Source: Castellaniella hirudinis_A
GTDB lineage: Bacteria > Pseudomonadota > Gammaproteobacteria > Burkholderiales > Burkholderiaceae_B
NCBI RefSeq assembly: GCF_047468865.1
Contig: NZ_JBLGTV010000007.1
Coordinates: forward strand, 80,886 to 144,885
Length of the DNA: 64,000 nt
Direction of reading: 5' to 3'
The notes under the pieces are model-generated. The model was not told the origin of the DNA. It made no database searches and saw only the letters and a list, made by a program, of their open reading frames with translations. The position numbers and the translations under genes were made by a program. Position 1 is the first letter of the stretch. Each line of letters opens with the position of its first letter. Shown one piece after another: positions 9,830-17,558 of this stretch.

Positions 9830-11063
9830 TCTTCCCGCGCTGCCGGATCCGGCGGCCGGCGGCCTGGTAAGGCCGGCCCCCAAGCCTGCCCAGGCCCAGG
9901 CGCCCTGCAATCGGTTTTCCATCGAGGATCACCGCTGGATGCGCCGCGCACTGGCCGTGGCCGAGCAATCCCTGTACCTCAGCAACCCCAATCCCCGCGT
10001 AGGCTGCGTCCTGGTGCGCGCCGGCCATTGGCTGGTCGAAGGCCATACCCAGCAGGCGGGCGGTCGCCACGCCGAAGCCCAGGCCTTGTGGCAGGCCGCT
10101 CAACAGCATCTGGATGTGCGCGGGGCCACGGCCTATGTCACCCTGGAACCCTGTAACCACCAGGGCCGCACGCCGCCCTGCGCCCAGGCCCTGGTGGACG
10201 CCGGTGTGGCCCGGGTGGTGGTGGCCCTGCAAGACCCCAATCCCCTGGTAGCGGGGCGGGGCATCGCCCATTTGCGGGCGGCCGGTATTCGCGTCGACGT
10301 CGGCTTGATGGCCCAGGACGCCTTGCTGCAAAACCCGGGCTTTTGCGCCCGCATGACCCGCGGCACCCCCTGGGTATGGCTGAAATCGGCCGCTTCGCTG
10401 GATGGCCGCACGGCGCTGCCCGACGGCCAATCCCAGTGGATCACCGGCGACGAGGCCCGCTGGGACGGCCACCGCTGGCGCGCCCGCGCCTGCCTGGTTC
10501 TGACCGGCATCGGCACGGTCATGGCGGACAACCCCATGCTGGATGTGCGGGCCGTGCCGACCCAGCGCCAGCCCATCCGCGCAGTGCTGGACACCCAGTT
10601 CATCATTTCCGAGCAGGCCCGCCTGTTCAATGGCGATCCCGTCTGGATTTTCACCAATCGCCCTGATGGGGCCAAAGCCGCGCGCCTGGCCGGGCGCAAT
10701 GTGCGGGTGATTGTCTTGCCCAAGGGGGACAGCGGCGCGCTGGATCTGCCCGCCTTGATGCAGTGGCTGGGCCAGCACGACATCAACGAAGTCCATGTCG
10801 AAGCCGGCGCCCGTTTGCAAGGCGCCCTGGTGGCCGCCGGCCTGGTGGACGAATGGCTGGCGTACCTCGCCCCCTGCATTCTGGGCGAAGGCCAGGGCCT
10901 TGCGGCGCTGCCCGCCCCCCTGGCCGCGCTGGATCAGGCCTATCGCTATCAGTTCATCGACGCCCAGCCGCTGGGCGACGACATGCGTCTGCACCTGCGC
11001 CGCACCGACCACTGGCAGGCCCTGCGCGCTGCCTGCGGCCTGTCTGTTTCTAAAAAAGGATGA
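9816..11063 (+). CDS. ribD: Bifunctional diaminohydroxyphosphoribosylaminopyrimidine deaminase / 5-amino-6-(5-phosphoribosylamino)uracil reductase
   Basis: Carries out the second and third steps of riboflavin synthesis, 415 aa. The N-terminal cytidine-deaminase-like domain has the zinc motif GGRHAEAQAL (about residue 84) and PCNHQGRTPPC. The C-terminal reductase domain has KSAASLDGRTALPDGQSQWITG and HVEAGARLQGALV. An extra, poorly conserved stretch of about 30 residues precedes the deaminase domain. ATG 9816 overlaps the nrdR end; there is no better start further down that keeps the first helix. ribE follows after 7 bases. Confidence 0.94.
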   Translation: MTHPDLPALPDPAAGGLVRPAPKPAQAQAPCNRFSIEDHRWMRRALAVAEQSLYLSNPNPRVGCVLVRAGHWLVEGHTQQAGGRHAEAQALWQAAQQHLDVRGATAYVTLEPCNHQGRTPPCAQALVDAGVARVVVALQDPNPLVAGRGIAHLRAAGIRVDVGLMAQDALLQNPGFCARMTRGTPWVWLKSAASLDGRTALPDGQSQWITGDEARWDGHRWRARACLVLTGIGTVMADNPMLDVRAVPTQRQPIRAVLDTQFIISEQARLFNGDPVWIFTNRPDGAKAARLAGRNVRVIVLPKGDSGALDLPALMQWLGQHDINEVHVEAGARLQGALVAAGLVDEWLAYLAPCILGEGQGLAALPAPLAALDQAYRYQFIDAQPLGDDMRLHLRRTDHWQALRAACGLSVSKKG

Positions 11064-11070
11064 CATGATC

Positions 11071-11694
11071 ATGTTTACAGGAATTGTCGCCGCCGTGGGC
11101 CGCATCACCCAGGTACATCCCTTGGGCGACCAGGCAGAATCCGGCGTGCGCCTGGAGATCGATGCCGGCGGCCTGCCGCTGGACGCCGCCCGGCTGGGCG
11201 ATTCCATCGCCATCCAGGGTGCCTGCATGACCGTCGTGGCCCTGCACGACGGCCGCTTCGAGGTGGATGTTTCGCGTGAAAGCCTGGTGCGCACCTGCGG
11301 CCTGGATGCGCCGGGCGAAGTCAACCTGGAACACGCCCTGCGCGTGGGCGACAGCCTGGACGGCCATCTGGTGTCCGGTCACGTCGATGGCATGGGCCAG
11401 GTGACTTGCTTCGACGCCGTGGGCGAATCCACCGAGCTGCGCATCATCGTGCCCGCGCACCTGTCCAAGTACATGGCTTACAAAGGCTCGGTCACCGTCA
11501 ATGGCGTCAGCCTGACCATCAACCGTGTGGACGACCAGGAGGAAGGCACCGAAATCTCCATCAACCTCATTCCCCACACCATCCAGGTCACCACCTTGCG
11601 CAACCTTCAGCCCGGTGCCAACGTCAATCTCGAAATCGACCTCATCGCCCGTTACGTCGAACGCATGGTCGGCAGCATGGGTGCCGTGCTGTAG
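11071..11694 (+). CDS. ribE: Riboflavin synthase, alpha subunit
   Basis: Dismutates two 6,7-dimethyl-8-ribityllumazine molecules to riboflavin and a pyrimidinedione, 207 aa. It has the invariant MFTGIV start and two lumazine-binding barrels (IQGACMTVV and VNGVSLTIN, with GHVDGMGQV at the start of the second). I choose ATG 11071 because the family begins MFTGI and AAGGA lies 10 bases before it. ATG 11065 would add two residues. It ends the glyA-nrdR-ribD-ribE run. Confidence 0.95.
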   Translation: MFTGIVAAVGRITQVHPLGDQAESGVRLEIDAGGLPLDAARLGDSIAIQGACMTVVALHDGRFEVDVSRESLVRTCGLDAPGEVNLEHALRVGDSLDGHLVSGHVDGMGQVTCFDAVGESTELRIIVPAHLSKYMAYKGSVTVNGVSLTINRVDDQEEGTEISINLIPHTIQVTTLRNLQPGANVNLEIDLIARYVERMVGSMGAVL

Positions 11695-11803
11695 CCCGAG
11701 ACCGCGGCGGTTTTCGGGTCACGCGGCCGTCGTGGCCCGCTTGGGTTTTTTCGTGCTAGAATAACGGACTTCGTCTGTTGGGCATTGGCCCGGCAGGGAT
11801 GCA

Positions 11804-11894
11804 GGACAGGTGGCCGAGTGGTTGAAGGCGCACGCCTGGAAAGCGTGTATACGTGAATAGCGTATCGGGGGTTCGAATCCCCCCTTGTCCGCCA
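11804..11894 (+). tRNA. tRNA-Ser (anticodon GGA)
   Basis: The acceptor stem GGACAGG pairs with CTTGTCC and is followed by GCCA, with CCA encoded. The anticodon stem CACGC/GCGTG encloses loop CTGGAAA, giving GGA. A long variable arm, typical of serine tRNAs, lies before the T-arm GGGGGTTCGAATCCCCC. A TAGAAT at 11756-11761 is a possible -10 box. AT-rich acquired DNA begins directly after its 3' end. Confidence 0.97.
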
Positions 11895-12046
11895 AAGAAT
11901 CTTAATAAAATCAAGTGGTTGTAATTTTATCGTATCATTATTTTGGGGCTGTTTTGGCACCAGAATGACACGATAATGACACGCTCACCGGCGAGAATTT
12001 CTTCTCCGCCTTGCTGCCCGCTGTATATAATTAAATCAAAAATGCG

Positions 12047-12376
12047 CTAGGCGTCCAGTTGATCAGGACTGATCCCGAGCGCGGCGGCAATCTTTTCGCG
12101 GCTTGCTTTGCGTAGATTCCCTCTGGACTCTTGCTGAGAGTATGCGGACTGAGTCACACCCAGGCGATGAGCCATTTCTTGTTGGGTCACACCCAGGTGC
12201 TCACGCCAGGCACGCGCAATGCTCCACTCGTTATCGACCATCAGGGATACAACTTCATGAGGCACATAGGTCTCTGAGCCCTCGCGAGGCTTCACATATT
12301 CGTCGTAAGGGATCACCACGAAAGCAGGCTTTCCGTCCGCCCCGTTGATGATCTGGATGTTAGTAGGTGCGTTCAT
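12047..12376 (-). CDS. HTH (XRE-type) antitoxin of a type II toxin-antitoxin pair
   Basis: A 109-aa protein. Residues 1-55 look like an antitoxin toxin-binding segment (KPAFVVIPYDEYVK). Residues 58-105 are a helix-turn-helix domain (WREHLGVTQQEMAHRLGVTQ, then AYSQQESRGNLRKASREKIA). It follows the toxin gene with a 17-base overlap, the toxin-first order seen in HigBA-type loci. It likely neutralises the toxin and represses the shared promoter. The locus is much more AT-rich than the flanking core genes and sits just after tRNA-Ser, suggesting acquisition. Confidence 0.85.
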   Translation of the reverse strand: MNAPTNIQIINGADGKPAFVVIPYDEYVKPREGSETYVPHEVVSLMVDNEWSIARAWREHLGVTQQEMAHRLGVTQSAYSQQESRGNLRKASREKIAAALGISPDQLDA

Positions 12377-12614
12377 CGCGTTTCCTCACTTCTTCGATGT
12401 AAACAATGTGCACGGCGCCATCGAAGTTAAAAAACACTCGATAGTTGCCAACACGCAGGCGGTATTGGTATTTGTGATTGGTCAGTGCCTTCACGTTGCG
12501 GGTCTGCGGCATCGTTTCTAGCTCACCAGCAGCGTTCTTGATCACGACCTGCTCAGGGCGGTTGATCTTCAGAAGCTGCTTGATTGCTTTGGTTGACCAG
12601 CTTATCGAGTTCAT
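12360..12614 (-). CDS. RelE/HigB-superfamily toxin
   Basis: An 84-aa basic protein of the RelE/ParE fold, predicted to be a ribosome-dependent mRNA interferase. Recognisable parts are WSTKAIKQLLKINRP, the VKALTNHKYQYRLRVGNYRVFF core strand pair and the C-terminal IVYIEEVRKRDERTY, with Arg, Tyr and Lys/Arg residues at positions often used for catalysis in this family. The antitoxin gene overlaps its 3' end. A near-consensus promoter lies so close that the message should be leaderless (see the promoter entry). Confidence 0.85.
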   Translation of the reverse strand: MNSISWSTKAIKQLLKINRPEQVVIKNAAGELETMPQTRNVKALTNHKYQYRLRVGNYRVFFNFDGAVHIVYIEEVRKRDERTY

Positions 12615-12620
12615 GAGGAT

Positions 12621-12649
12621 ATTATAAGATTGAATATAAGGTTATGCAA
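12621..12649 (-). promoter_or_regulatory. Sigma-70-type promoter of the toxin-antitoxin operon
   Basis: On the minus strand TTGCAT (12649-12644), a 17-base spacer and TATAAT (12626-12621) lead directly to the toxin ATG at 12614. A start site about seven bases after the -10 box would fall on or next to the A of the ATG, so the transcript would have almost no leader. Confidence 0.7.
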
Positions 12650-12711
12650 GGATTTTACGTCATTATTCTTATATAAATGTTGTCTCCTCCCGAGGTCTTG
12701 TGGCCTCGTTT

Positions 12712-12746
12712 CGCGCCCCGCTGATCCTGGTGATTGGCGGGGCGCG
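12712..12746 (+). terminator. Hairpin resembling a terminator
   Basis: A perfect 10-bp stem (CGCGCCCCGC with GCGGGGCGCG, 15-base loop) is followed by GTTTATTTT. It lies between the toxin-antitoxin promoter and the metallopeptidase pseudogene. It could stop transcription coming from the left, though the T-run is interrupted. Confidence 0.5.
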
Positions 12747-12757
12747 GTTTATTTTCC

Positions 12758-13260
12758 ATGGCAGAAAACATCCGTCCTGCGCCGCCCCAGGCCCTGCTGG
12801 CCGACGACCTGTTTCACATGATCCTGGCCCCCGCGCCTGATCTGGACGCCCGAACCCAGGACAGCATCCTGGCCGAAGACGGCCCGATCCACAATCCCGA
12901 TCACATCCGCCTGCTGGACGCCGACATCGGTTTTCTGTGGGCGTCGTCGGCCTTCGCCAAGCGCGGCCGCACGGTGGTGGGCCAGGCCAGGCCGAGCAGG
13001 TCATGATCCGCGTCGACGGCTGGCAGACGGCCAGACAGGAACAGCAGCTCATCGAATGGTTCGGCCATGTGCCGGACTTCCTGATCACCCTGGCTGCTGA
13101 CTACTGCGCCCAATGCAGTGACGCCGAGTTCTGCGCGCCGAAGTTCACGAAGGACGGTATGCCACGGCTGGCCCTGCGCGGTCACGATGTCGAGAAATTC
13201 ATCGGCGCGGTGATGCGTGCGATTCCCGACGCCGTGAACCCTGCGCAAAAGATTGCCTGA
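12758..13260 (+). pseudogene. Broken phage-type putative metallopeptidase gene
   Basis: The first frame (12758 onward, MAENIRPAPPQALL to FLWASSAFAKRGRTVVGQA) and a second frame (to 13260, EQVMIRVDGWQTARQEQQ to FTKDGMPRLALRGHDVEKF) together resemble one phage metallopeptidase-family protein. A short duplication near 12983-12996 (GGCCAGGCCAGGCC) puts the halves in different frames. In members as I recall them, an E-H-E-L-Y-H zinc-binding segment lies between the CAQCSD-EFC and APKFTKDG parts. Here those parts are joined directly, so the metal site is deleted. It is probably a phage remnant. I recognise the family from memory of its conserved text and have not searched for it. Confidence 0.7.
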
Positions 13261-13294
13261 TGTTTCCGATTTGATTACTATCATAGTCAAGAAA

Positions 13295-13316
13295 TTACTA
13301 ATATATTAATTAGTAA
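13295..13316. promoter_or_regulatory. Palindrome upstream of the chemoreceptor gene (possible operator)
   Basis: TTACTAAT and ATTAGTAA form a perfect 8-bp inverted repeat around ATATTA. It ends at the ribosome-binding site (AAGGAG) of the gene at 13327. It is AT-only enough to include a -10 box, so it could be an operator or part of the promoter. Confidence 0.45.
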
Positions 13317-13326
13317 GGAGACAAGC

Positions 13327-14547
13327 ATGATGCTTTGGACGAGGGGCCGCCACCAGGCGGCGCTGCAGCAATTGGATGCGCAGGCCTTGCAGGTGGTGGT
13401 GGGTAATGCCAGCATGATGTCGGCATTTACCAATGTCGTGTCGGCGGCACAGGAACAATCGGCCGTGCTGGCCCAGTTGCAGGAACAAATGAACCGCCTG
13501 GCGGGGCAACTGGACACCGTCGATCAATCCGCCCAAGCCACCCAGGCCGAGGTCGATCGCACGCGCCAGCTGGCGCTGCAGGGCAATGCCTTGCTGGTCG
13601 AGACTTCGGCGCGCACGCGCGCCCTGGTGCAATCCGCCCAAGAACTCAACGACCGCTTCGCCAAGGTCAGCCAGCAGGCGGGGGCGATAGAATCCATTCT
13701 GCGGCTGATTCAGGATGTGGCCATGCAGACCAACCTGCTGTCGCTCAATGCCGCGGTCGAGGCCGCCCGGGCGGGCGAACACGGCAGAGGCTTTGCGGTG
13801 GTGGCGGACGAAGTCCGCAAACTGGCTGCGCGCACCGACGAAGCCACGGCCGAGATCCAGCAGATGGTTTCGGGCATCACGGACAGCACCACCGCAGCGG
13901 ACGGCTTTCTGAAATCGGTGCTGGACGATATCCAGCAAGGGGCGGCGCAAACCGCCCAGGTCGAAGCCCTGCTGGCCGACATCAGCCAGCATGCCCAGCG
14001 CACCGGCCAGTTGGCGGACGACATGGCCGCTGTGGCCCAGGCCCAGGTGGCGCAGGGGCAGGTCATGGCCCGCGACGTGGACACTCTGTCGCAGGCCACC
14101 CGCACGGCCATCGAATGGGTGGCCAAAAGCAATACCGAAATCCGCGATATCCAGGGCCTGATCGGGTCGTTCAAGCGCGAAGTCTCGGCCCTGCTGCCCA
14201 GCCAGCGCGCCCTGGATGTCCTGGTCTCGTGCGCCGAAGAAATGCGCGCCTGCAACATCCTGATAAAGAACGCCGAATCCTATGCCCAGGTGGCGCCCGT
14301 CGTCGAACGCATCGGCCAGATCGACGCGCAAATGGACGGCGCTTGGGCGCAATACTGCCGGCGGCATCCCGCCAGCGACACCCGGCAGTCCTTCCAGCAG
14401 GCCCTGCGGGCATACCGCGAAACCCGCGCGCATATCCTGGCCACCGCCCGCGCCGAACGCTTCGCCGAAGTCCGCGACCTGATTTCCACCCAGGGGCGGC
14501 CCGCTTATGCCCGCCTCAAAGACTTGCTGAACCAGATGGCGCGGTAA
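13327..14547 (+). CDS. Soluble methyl-accepting chemotaxis protein
   Basis: A 406-aa chemoreceptor-type signalling protein with no transmembrane segment or signal peptide, so cytoplasmic. Residues about 30-290 are the long antiparallel coiled coil. The CheA/CheW-binding hairpin tip is intact: MQTNLLSLNAAVEAARAGEH, then GRGFAVVADEVRKLA. After the coil, residues about 300-405 form another all-helical segment (ACNILIKNAESYAQ to LKDLLNQMAR) that recalls the four-helix-bundle sensor normally found at the N-terminus of receptors. It lacks the His/Cys pattern of a CZB domain. AAGGAG lies 8 bases before ATG 13327; ATG 13330 is also possible. It is monocistronic, with an AT-rich palindromic leader. 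Confidence 0.88.
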   Translation: MMLWTRGRHQAALQQLDAQALQVVVGNASMMSAFTNVVSAAQEQSAVLAQLQEQMNRLAGQLDTVDQSAQATQAEVDRTRQLALQGNALLVETSARTRALVQSAQELNDRFAKVSQQAGAIESILRLIQDVAMQTNLLSLNAAVEAARAGEHGRGFAVVADEVRKLAARTDEATAEIQQMVSGITDSTTAADGFLKSVLDDIQQGAAQTAQVEALLADISQHAQRTGQLADDMAAVAQAQVAQGQVMARDVDTLSQATRTAIEWVAKSNTEIRDIQGLIGSFKREVSALLPSQRALDVLVSCAEEMRACNILIKNAESYAQVAPVVERIGQIDAQMDGAWAQYCRRHPASDTRQSFQQALRAYRETRAHILATARAERFAEVRDLISTQGRPAYARLKDLLNQMAR

Positions 14548-14557
14548 GCCGGCCGGC

Positions 14558-15469
14558 TTATCCCAGCGCGGTGTCCAGGAACATCATCACCCCGAAGCCG
14601 GCCATCAGGCCCACGGTGGCGGCGGTCTGGTGGCCGTTGCGGTGGGTTTCGGGGATGACTTCGTGGGACACCACGAAAATCATGGCGCCCGCGGCAATCC
14701 CCAGGCTGATGGGGTAGGCGACGGGCAGGCCGCTGGCCATGCCCACCCCGATCACGGCGCCCAGGGGTTCCATCAGGCCCGAGGCCACGGCCACCCCGAC
14801 CGCCCAGCCCGGCCCCAGGCCGATGGCGCGCAGCGCCAGCGCCACGGCCAGCCCCTCGGGGATGTCCTGGATGGCGATGGCCGTGGTCAGCGGCAGCCCC
14901 ACGGACAAATCCCCCTGGGCGAAGCCCACGCCGATGGCCATGCCTTCGGGCAGATTGTGCAGGATGATCGCCAACACGAACAGCCATACCCCGCTGATGC
15001 GATCGACGTCCGGGCCGGACAAGCCGCTGTTTTCGTGGCTGTGCGGGGTGAAGTAGTCCAGCCCCAGCATCAGCAGCACTCCCAGCGCCAGCCCCAGCAC
15101 CACGATGCCGGCCGCCGCCGTGCCGCTGTCGAACAAAGCGCGGGCCGCATCCAGCCCGGGCAGGATCAGCGAAAACGACGCGGCGGCCAGCATCATCCCG
15201 GCGGCGAAACCCAGCATGCAGTCCTGCGACCGGGTGTCCACCCGCCGCAGCGCCAGCGCCGACACCGCCCCCAGGGCCGTGGCGCCGAAGCCAGCCAGCC
15301 CGCCCAGCACCGCATAGCCCAGGTAGGTGCGGTTGTGTCCGGCGAAAGACTGCAACCCGCTGTCCAGCAGCAGCCACATCATGGCCGCCAGCGACAACAG
15401 CAGGCCCAGGGCCGGCACCCGGTGCGCCAGCACCTGGCGACGCCAGGATTGCAGCAAAGTTTTAGGCAT
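14558..15469 (-). CDS. ZIP-family divalent metal transporter
   Basis: A 303-aa inner-membrane protein with about eight hydrophobic segments, predicted to import zinc or related divalent metals. The two hallmark metal-binding helices are present, HNLPEGMAIGVGFAQG and QDIPEGLAVALAL, plus SHEVIPETHR near the end. A short loop with His residues (FTPHSHENSG) precedes them, as is common in the family. It is convergent with the chemoreceptor gene (10 bases between stops). It resembles the ZupT/GufA branch, but the substrate cannot be fixed from sequence. Confidence 0.87.
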   Translation of the reverse strand: MPKTLLQSWRRQVLAHRVPALGLLLSLAAMMWLLLDSGLQSFAGHNRTYLGYAVLGGLAGFGATALGAVSALALRRVDTRSQDCMLGFAAGMMLAAASFSLILPGLDAARALFDSGTAAAGIVVLGLALGVLLMLGLDYFTPHSHENSGLSGPDVDRISGVWLFVLAIILHNLPEGMAIGVGFAQGDLSVGLPLTTAIAIQDIPEGLAVALALRAIGLGPGWAVGVAVASGLMEPLGAVIGVGMASGLPVAYPISLGIAAGAMIFVVSHEVIPETHRNGHQTAATVGLMAGFGVMMFLDTALG

Positions 15470-15613
15470 GGATGACCCTTTTGGGTTCAGGGTGAAAACA
15501 TTTCACACTGTATCAGAACCGCCCTGCCCTCCGCAGTGCCTTTGGCCCTGCGCGTGTCCAGAAACTGCTAGGATGGCTGCTTCGTTGTCTTGTCCCTGAA
15601 CCACACAACCACC

Positions 15614-15796
15614 ATGATAAGAAAACTCAGCCTTGCCTGCGTCTGGCTGCTGGCTGTTCTGTGCTATGTCGTGCCGTATCGGGTGCTGAATCAGGTCAAT
15701 GCCTGGTATGGCAGCTTCCTGTTCTGGACGTTTGCCGGGGTGCTGGTCATCCTCTGCAATCTGCTGGCCACCCGGGACTGGGGGCGGGACGAATGA
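15614..15796 (+). CDS. Small two-helix membrane protein (DUF3311-type) paired with a solute symporter
   Basis: A 60-aa protein with two hydrophobic stretches (LACVWLLAVLCYVVPYRVL and FLFWTFAGVLVILCNLLA). Its ATG at 15614 is preferred over an upstream in-frame TTG at 15590. Its stop overlaps the start of the sodium:solute symporter by 4 bases (ATGA), a gene pairing widely seen for this family. It probably acts as an accessory subunit. Confidence 0.8.
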   Translation: MIRKLSLACVWLLAVLCYVVPYRVLNQVNAWYGSFLFWTFAGVLVILCNLLATRDWGRDE

Positions 15797-17274
15797 ACGT
15801 CACGGCAATCTGGCTGGGTGCGGCCGTCTATCTGCTGGTGTCGGTGGCCGTGGCCTGGCTGTCGCGCGACGAAACCACCAATGGTCGGCAAGTCAGCATG
15901 TCGGGCTATTTCCTGGGGGCGCGGCGCTTCGGCGGCTTTGTCTCGGCCCTTAGCTACAGCGCCACCACCTACAGCGCCTTCATGATGGTGGGCCTGGCGG
16001 GGCTGACCTACACCGCCGGGGTAGGGGCCTATGGCTTTGAAATCGTCTACTTCGTGGGGGTCTCGCTGGTGGCCGTCTTTGGTCCGCGCTTCTGGCGCGT
16101 GGGCAAGGCCTACGATTTCATCACCCCCAGCGAAATGCTGGGCCACCGCTACCAAAGCCGGGCGGTCGCCGTGTCCACCGCCCTGACCAACTGCCTGTTT
16201 CTCATCCCCTACGCCGCCGTCCAACTGGCCGGGGTCGGTTACCTGTTGGCGGGGATGAGCAACGGGGCCATCAGTTTCACCACCGGCACCATTTTCGCCA
16301 CCGGGGTGGCGCTGCTGTTCTCGTATATTGCGGGCATGCGCTCGGTCATGTGGACCGATGCCCTGCAGGCCGCCTTCATGCTGGTTTCGGCCTCGATCGT
16401 GGCCTGGCTGGTGGTGCGGCACCTGGGCGGGCCCGCTGCCATGTTCGACCAGCTGTCCGCCGTCCCGGGCGATGTCCTGACCGTCCCCGGCCCGGGGTTC
16501 TTTTCCTTTGCCACCTTTCTGGGGCTGACGCTGCCCTGGTTTTTCTTCAGCCTGTCCAACCCCCAGGTCAGCCAGCGGCTGTTCATGCCCAAATCCCTGC
16601 CGGCCCTGCGCCGCATGCTGCTTGGTTTCTTGTGCTTTGGCCTGGTCTACACCCTGGTGTCCGTCACCTGGGGTTTTGGCGCCCTGCTGGCCCTGCCGGG
16701 GCTGACCCAGGCCGACCTGGCCACCCCCAGCCTGCTGGCATCGGGCATCATCCCGCCCCTGTTGGCCGAAATCGTCATGATCGGCATCCTGGCCGCCGCC
16801 ATTTCCACCATTGACTCCATCATGCTGACCTTGTCGTCCATGCTGTCGCGCGACGTCTACGCCCACGTCGCCGGCCACCGGGACGACGCCCGCCAGCTGC
16901 GCTTCGGCAAAATCGTGCTGGCCGTGGTGGCCGCCCTGGCCTGGGTGTTCGCCGAACTGCAGCTGAACCTGATTGCCGTCCTGTCGGTGGCCGCCTCCAC
17001 CGGCCTGGCCGTGGTCGTGCCGGCGATTGTCGGCGCGTTTTTCTGGCGCCGGGGGACAGCGGCCGGCGCCCTGGCCAGCATCCTGGGCGGCAGCGCCGTG
17101 GTTCTGCTGCTGTTTGCCAGCGGCGTCCAACCCCTGGGCTTGTCCGCCGGGGTCTGGGTGCTGCCCGTGTCCATCGTGCTGTTCGTGGGGGTCAGCCTGC
17201 TGACCCGGGCGCCGGCGGCGTGCGCGGATGAATTCATGGCGCGGGCCAATGCGCGCGCAACGCCTTTGTCATAG
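15793..17274 (+). CDS. Sodium:solute symporter (SSS family)
   Basis: A 493-aa inner-membrane transporter with about 13 hydrophobic helices, moving an organic solute with sodium. Family landmarks are SGYFLGARRFGGFVSALSYS, the unwound first core helix region SATTYSAFMMVGLAGLTYTAG, and AAAISTIDSIMLTLSSMLSRD with the conserved Ser/Asp of the sodium site. The start ATG 15793 overlaps the small partner gene, implying translational coupling. The substrate is unknown; panthothenate, proline and short acids are all transported by relatives. Confidence 0.88.
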   Translation: MNVTAIWLGAAVYLLVSVAVAWLSRDETTNGRQVSMSGYFLGARRFGGFVSALSYSATTYSAFMMVGLAGLTYTAGVGAYGFEIVYFVGVSLVAVFGPRFWRVGKAYDFITPSEMLGHRYQSRAVAVSTALTNCLFLIPYAAVQLAGVGYLLAGMSNGAISFTTGTIFATGVALLFSYIAGMRSVMWTDALQAAFMLVSASIVAWLVVRHLGGPAAMFDQLSAVPGDVLTVPGPGFFSFATFLGLTLPWFFFSLSNPQVSQRLFMPKSLPALRRMLLGFLCFGLVYTLVSVTWGFGALLALPGLTQADLATPSLLASGIIPPLLAEIVMIGILAAAISTIDSIMLTLSSMLSRDVYAHVAGHRDDARQLRFGKIVLAVVAALAWVFAELQLNLIAVLSVAASTGLAVVVPAIVGAFFWRRGTAAGALASILGGSAVVLLLFASGVQPLGLSAGVWVLPVSIVLFVGVSLLTRAPAACADEFMARANARATPLS

Positions 17275-17558
17275 CCGCCCTTGATTTGCTCCGGGTTCAC
17301 AAATCGGCATGGGCCCATCCGGGGCCGCGCTTGCGACAGCGCGCTGGCGCGGGCCGAGCGGCGGTATTATCAGCAGCGTGTCGCCCAGGCTGCGGAGGGT
17401 GTCCTATTTTAGCTACCAAGCCCTGGGTTGGTTCCTACTCCGTACAGGATCAAGCCCAGTGACGCGAAAGCCCGATCATGCTTGACTGCATACGGCTTGT
17501 ACCGTATGATCGGCCGCAATATGCCCGACGCCTCTGCACTCCGTGTACGCGTCGGTTC
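17275..17558. other. Intergenic region with no gene seen
   Basis: No coding region with support was found. It contains the sequence TTTTAGCTACC at 17407-17417, which recurs in the same orientation at 18720-18730 on the far side of the Abi gene. It also has a partly palindromic stretch near 17465-17510 (GATCATGC and CGTATGATCGG). No clear terminator for the symporter was found. Confidence 0.5.
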
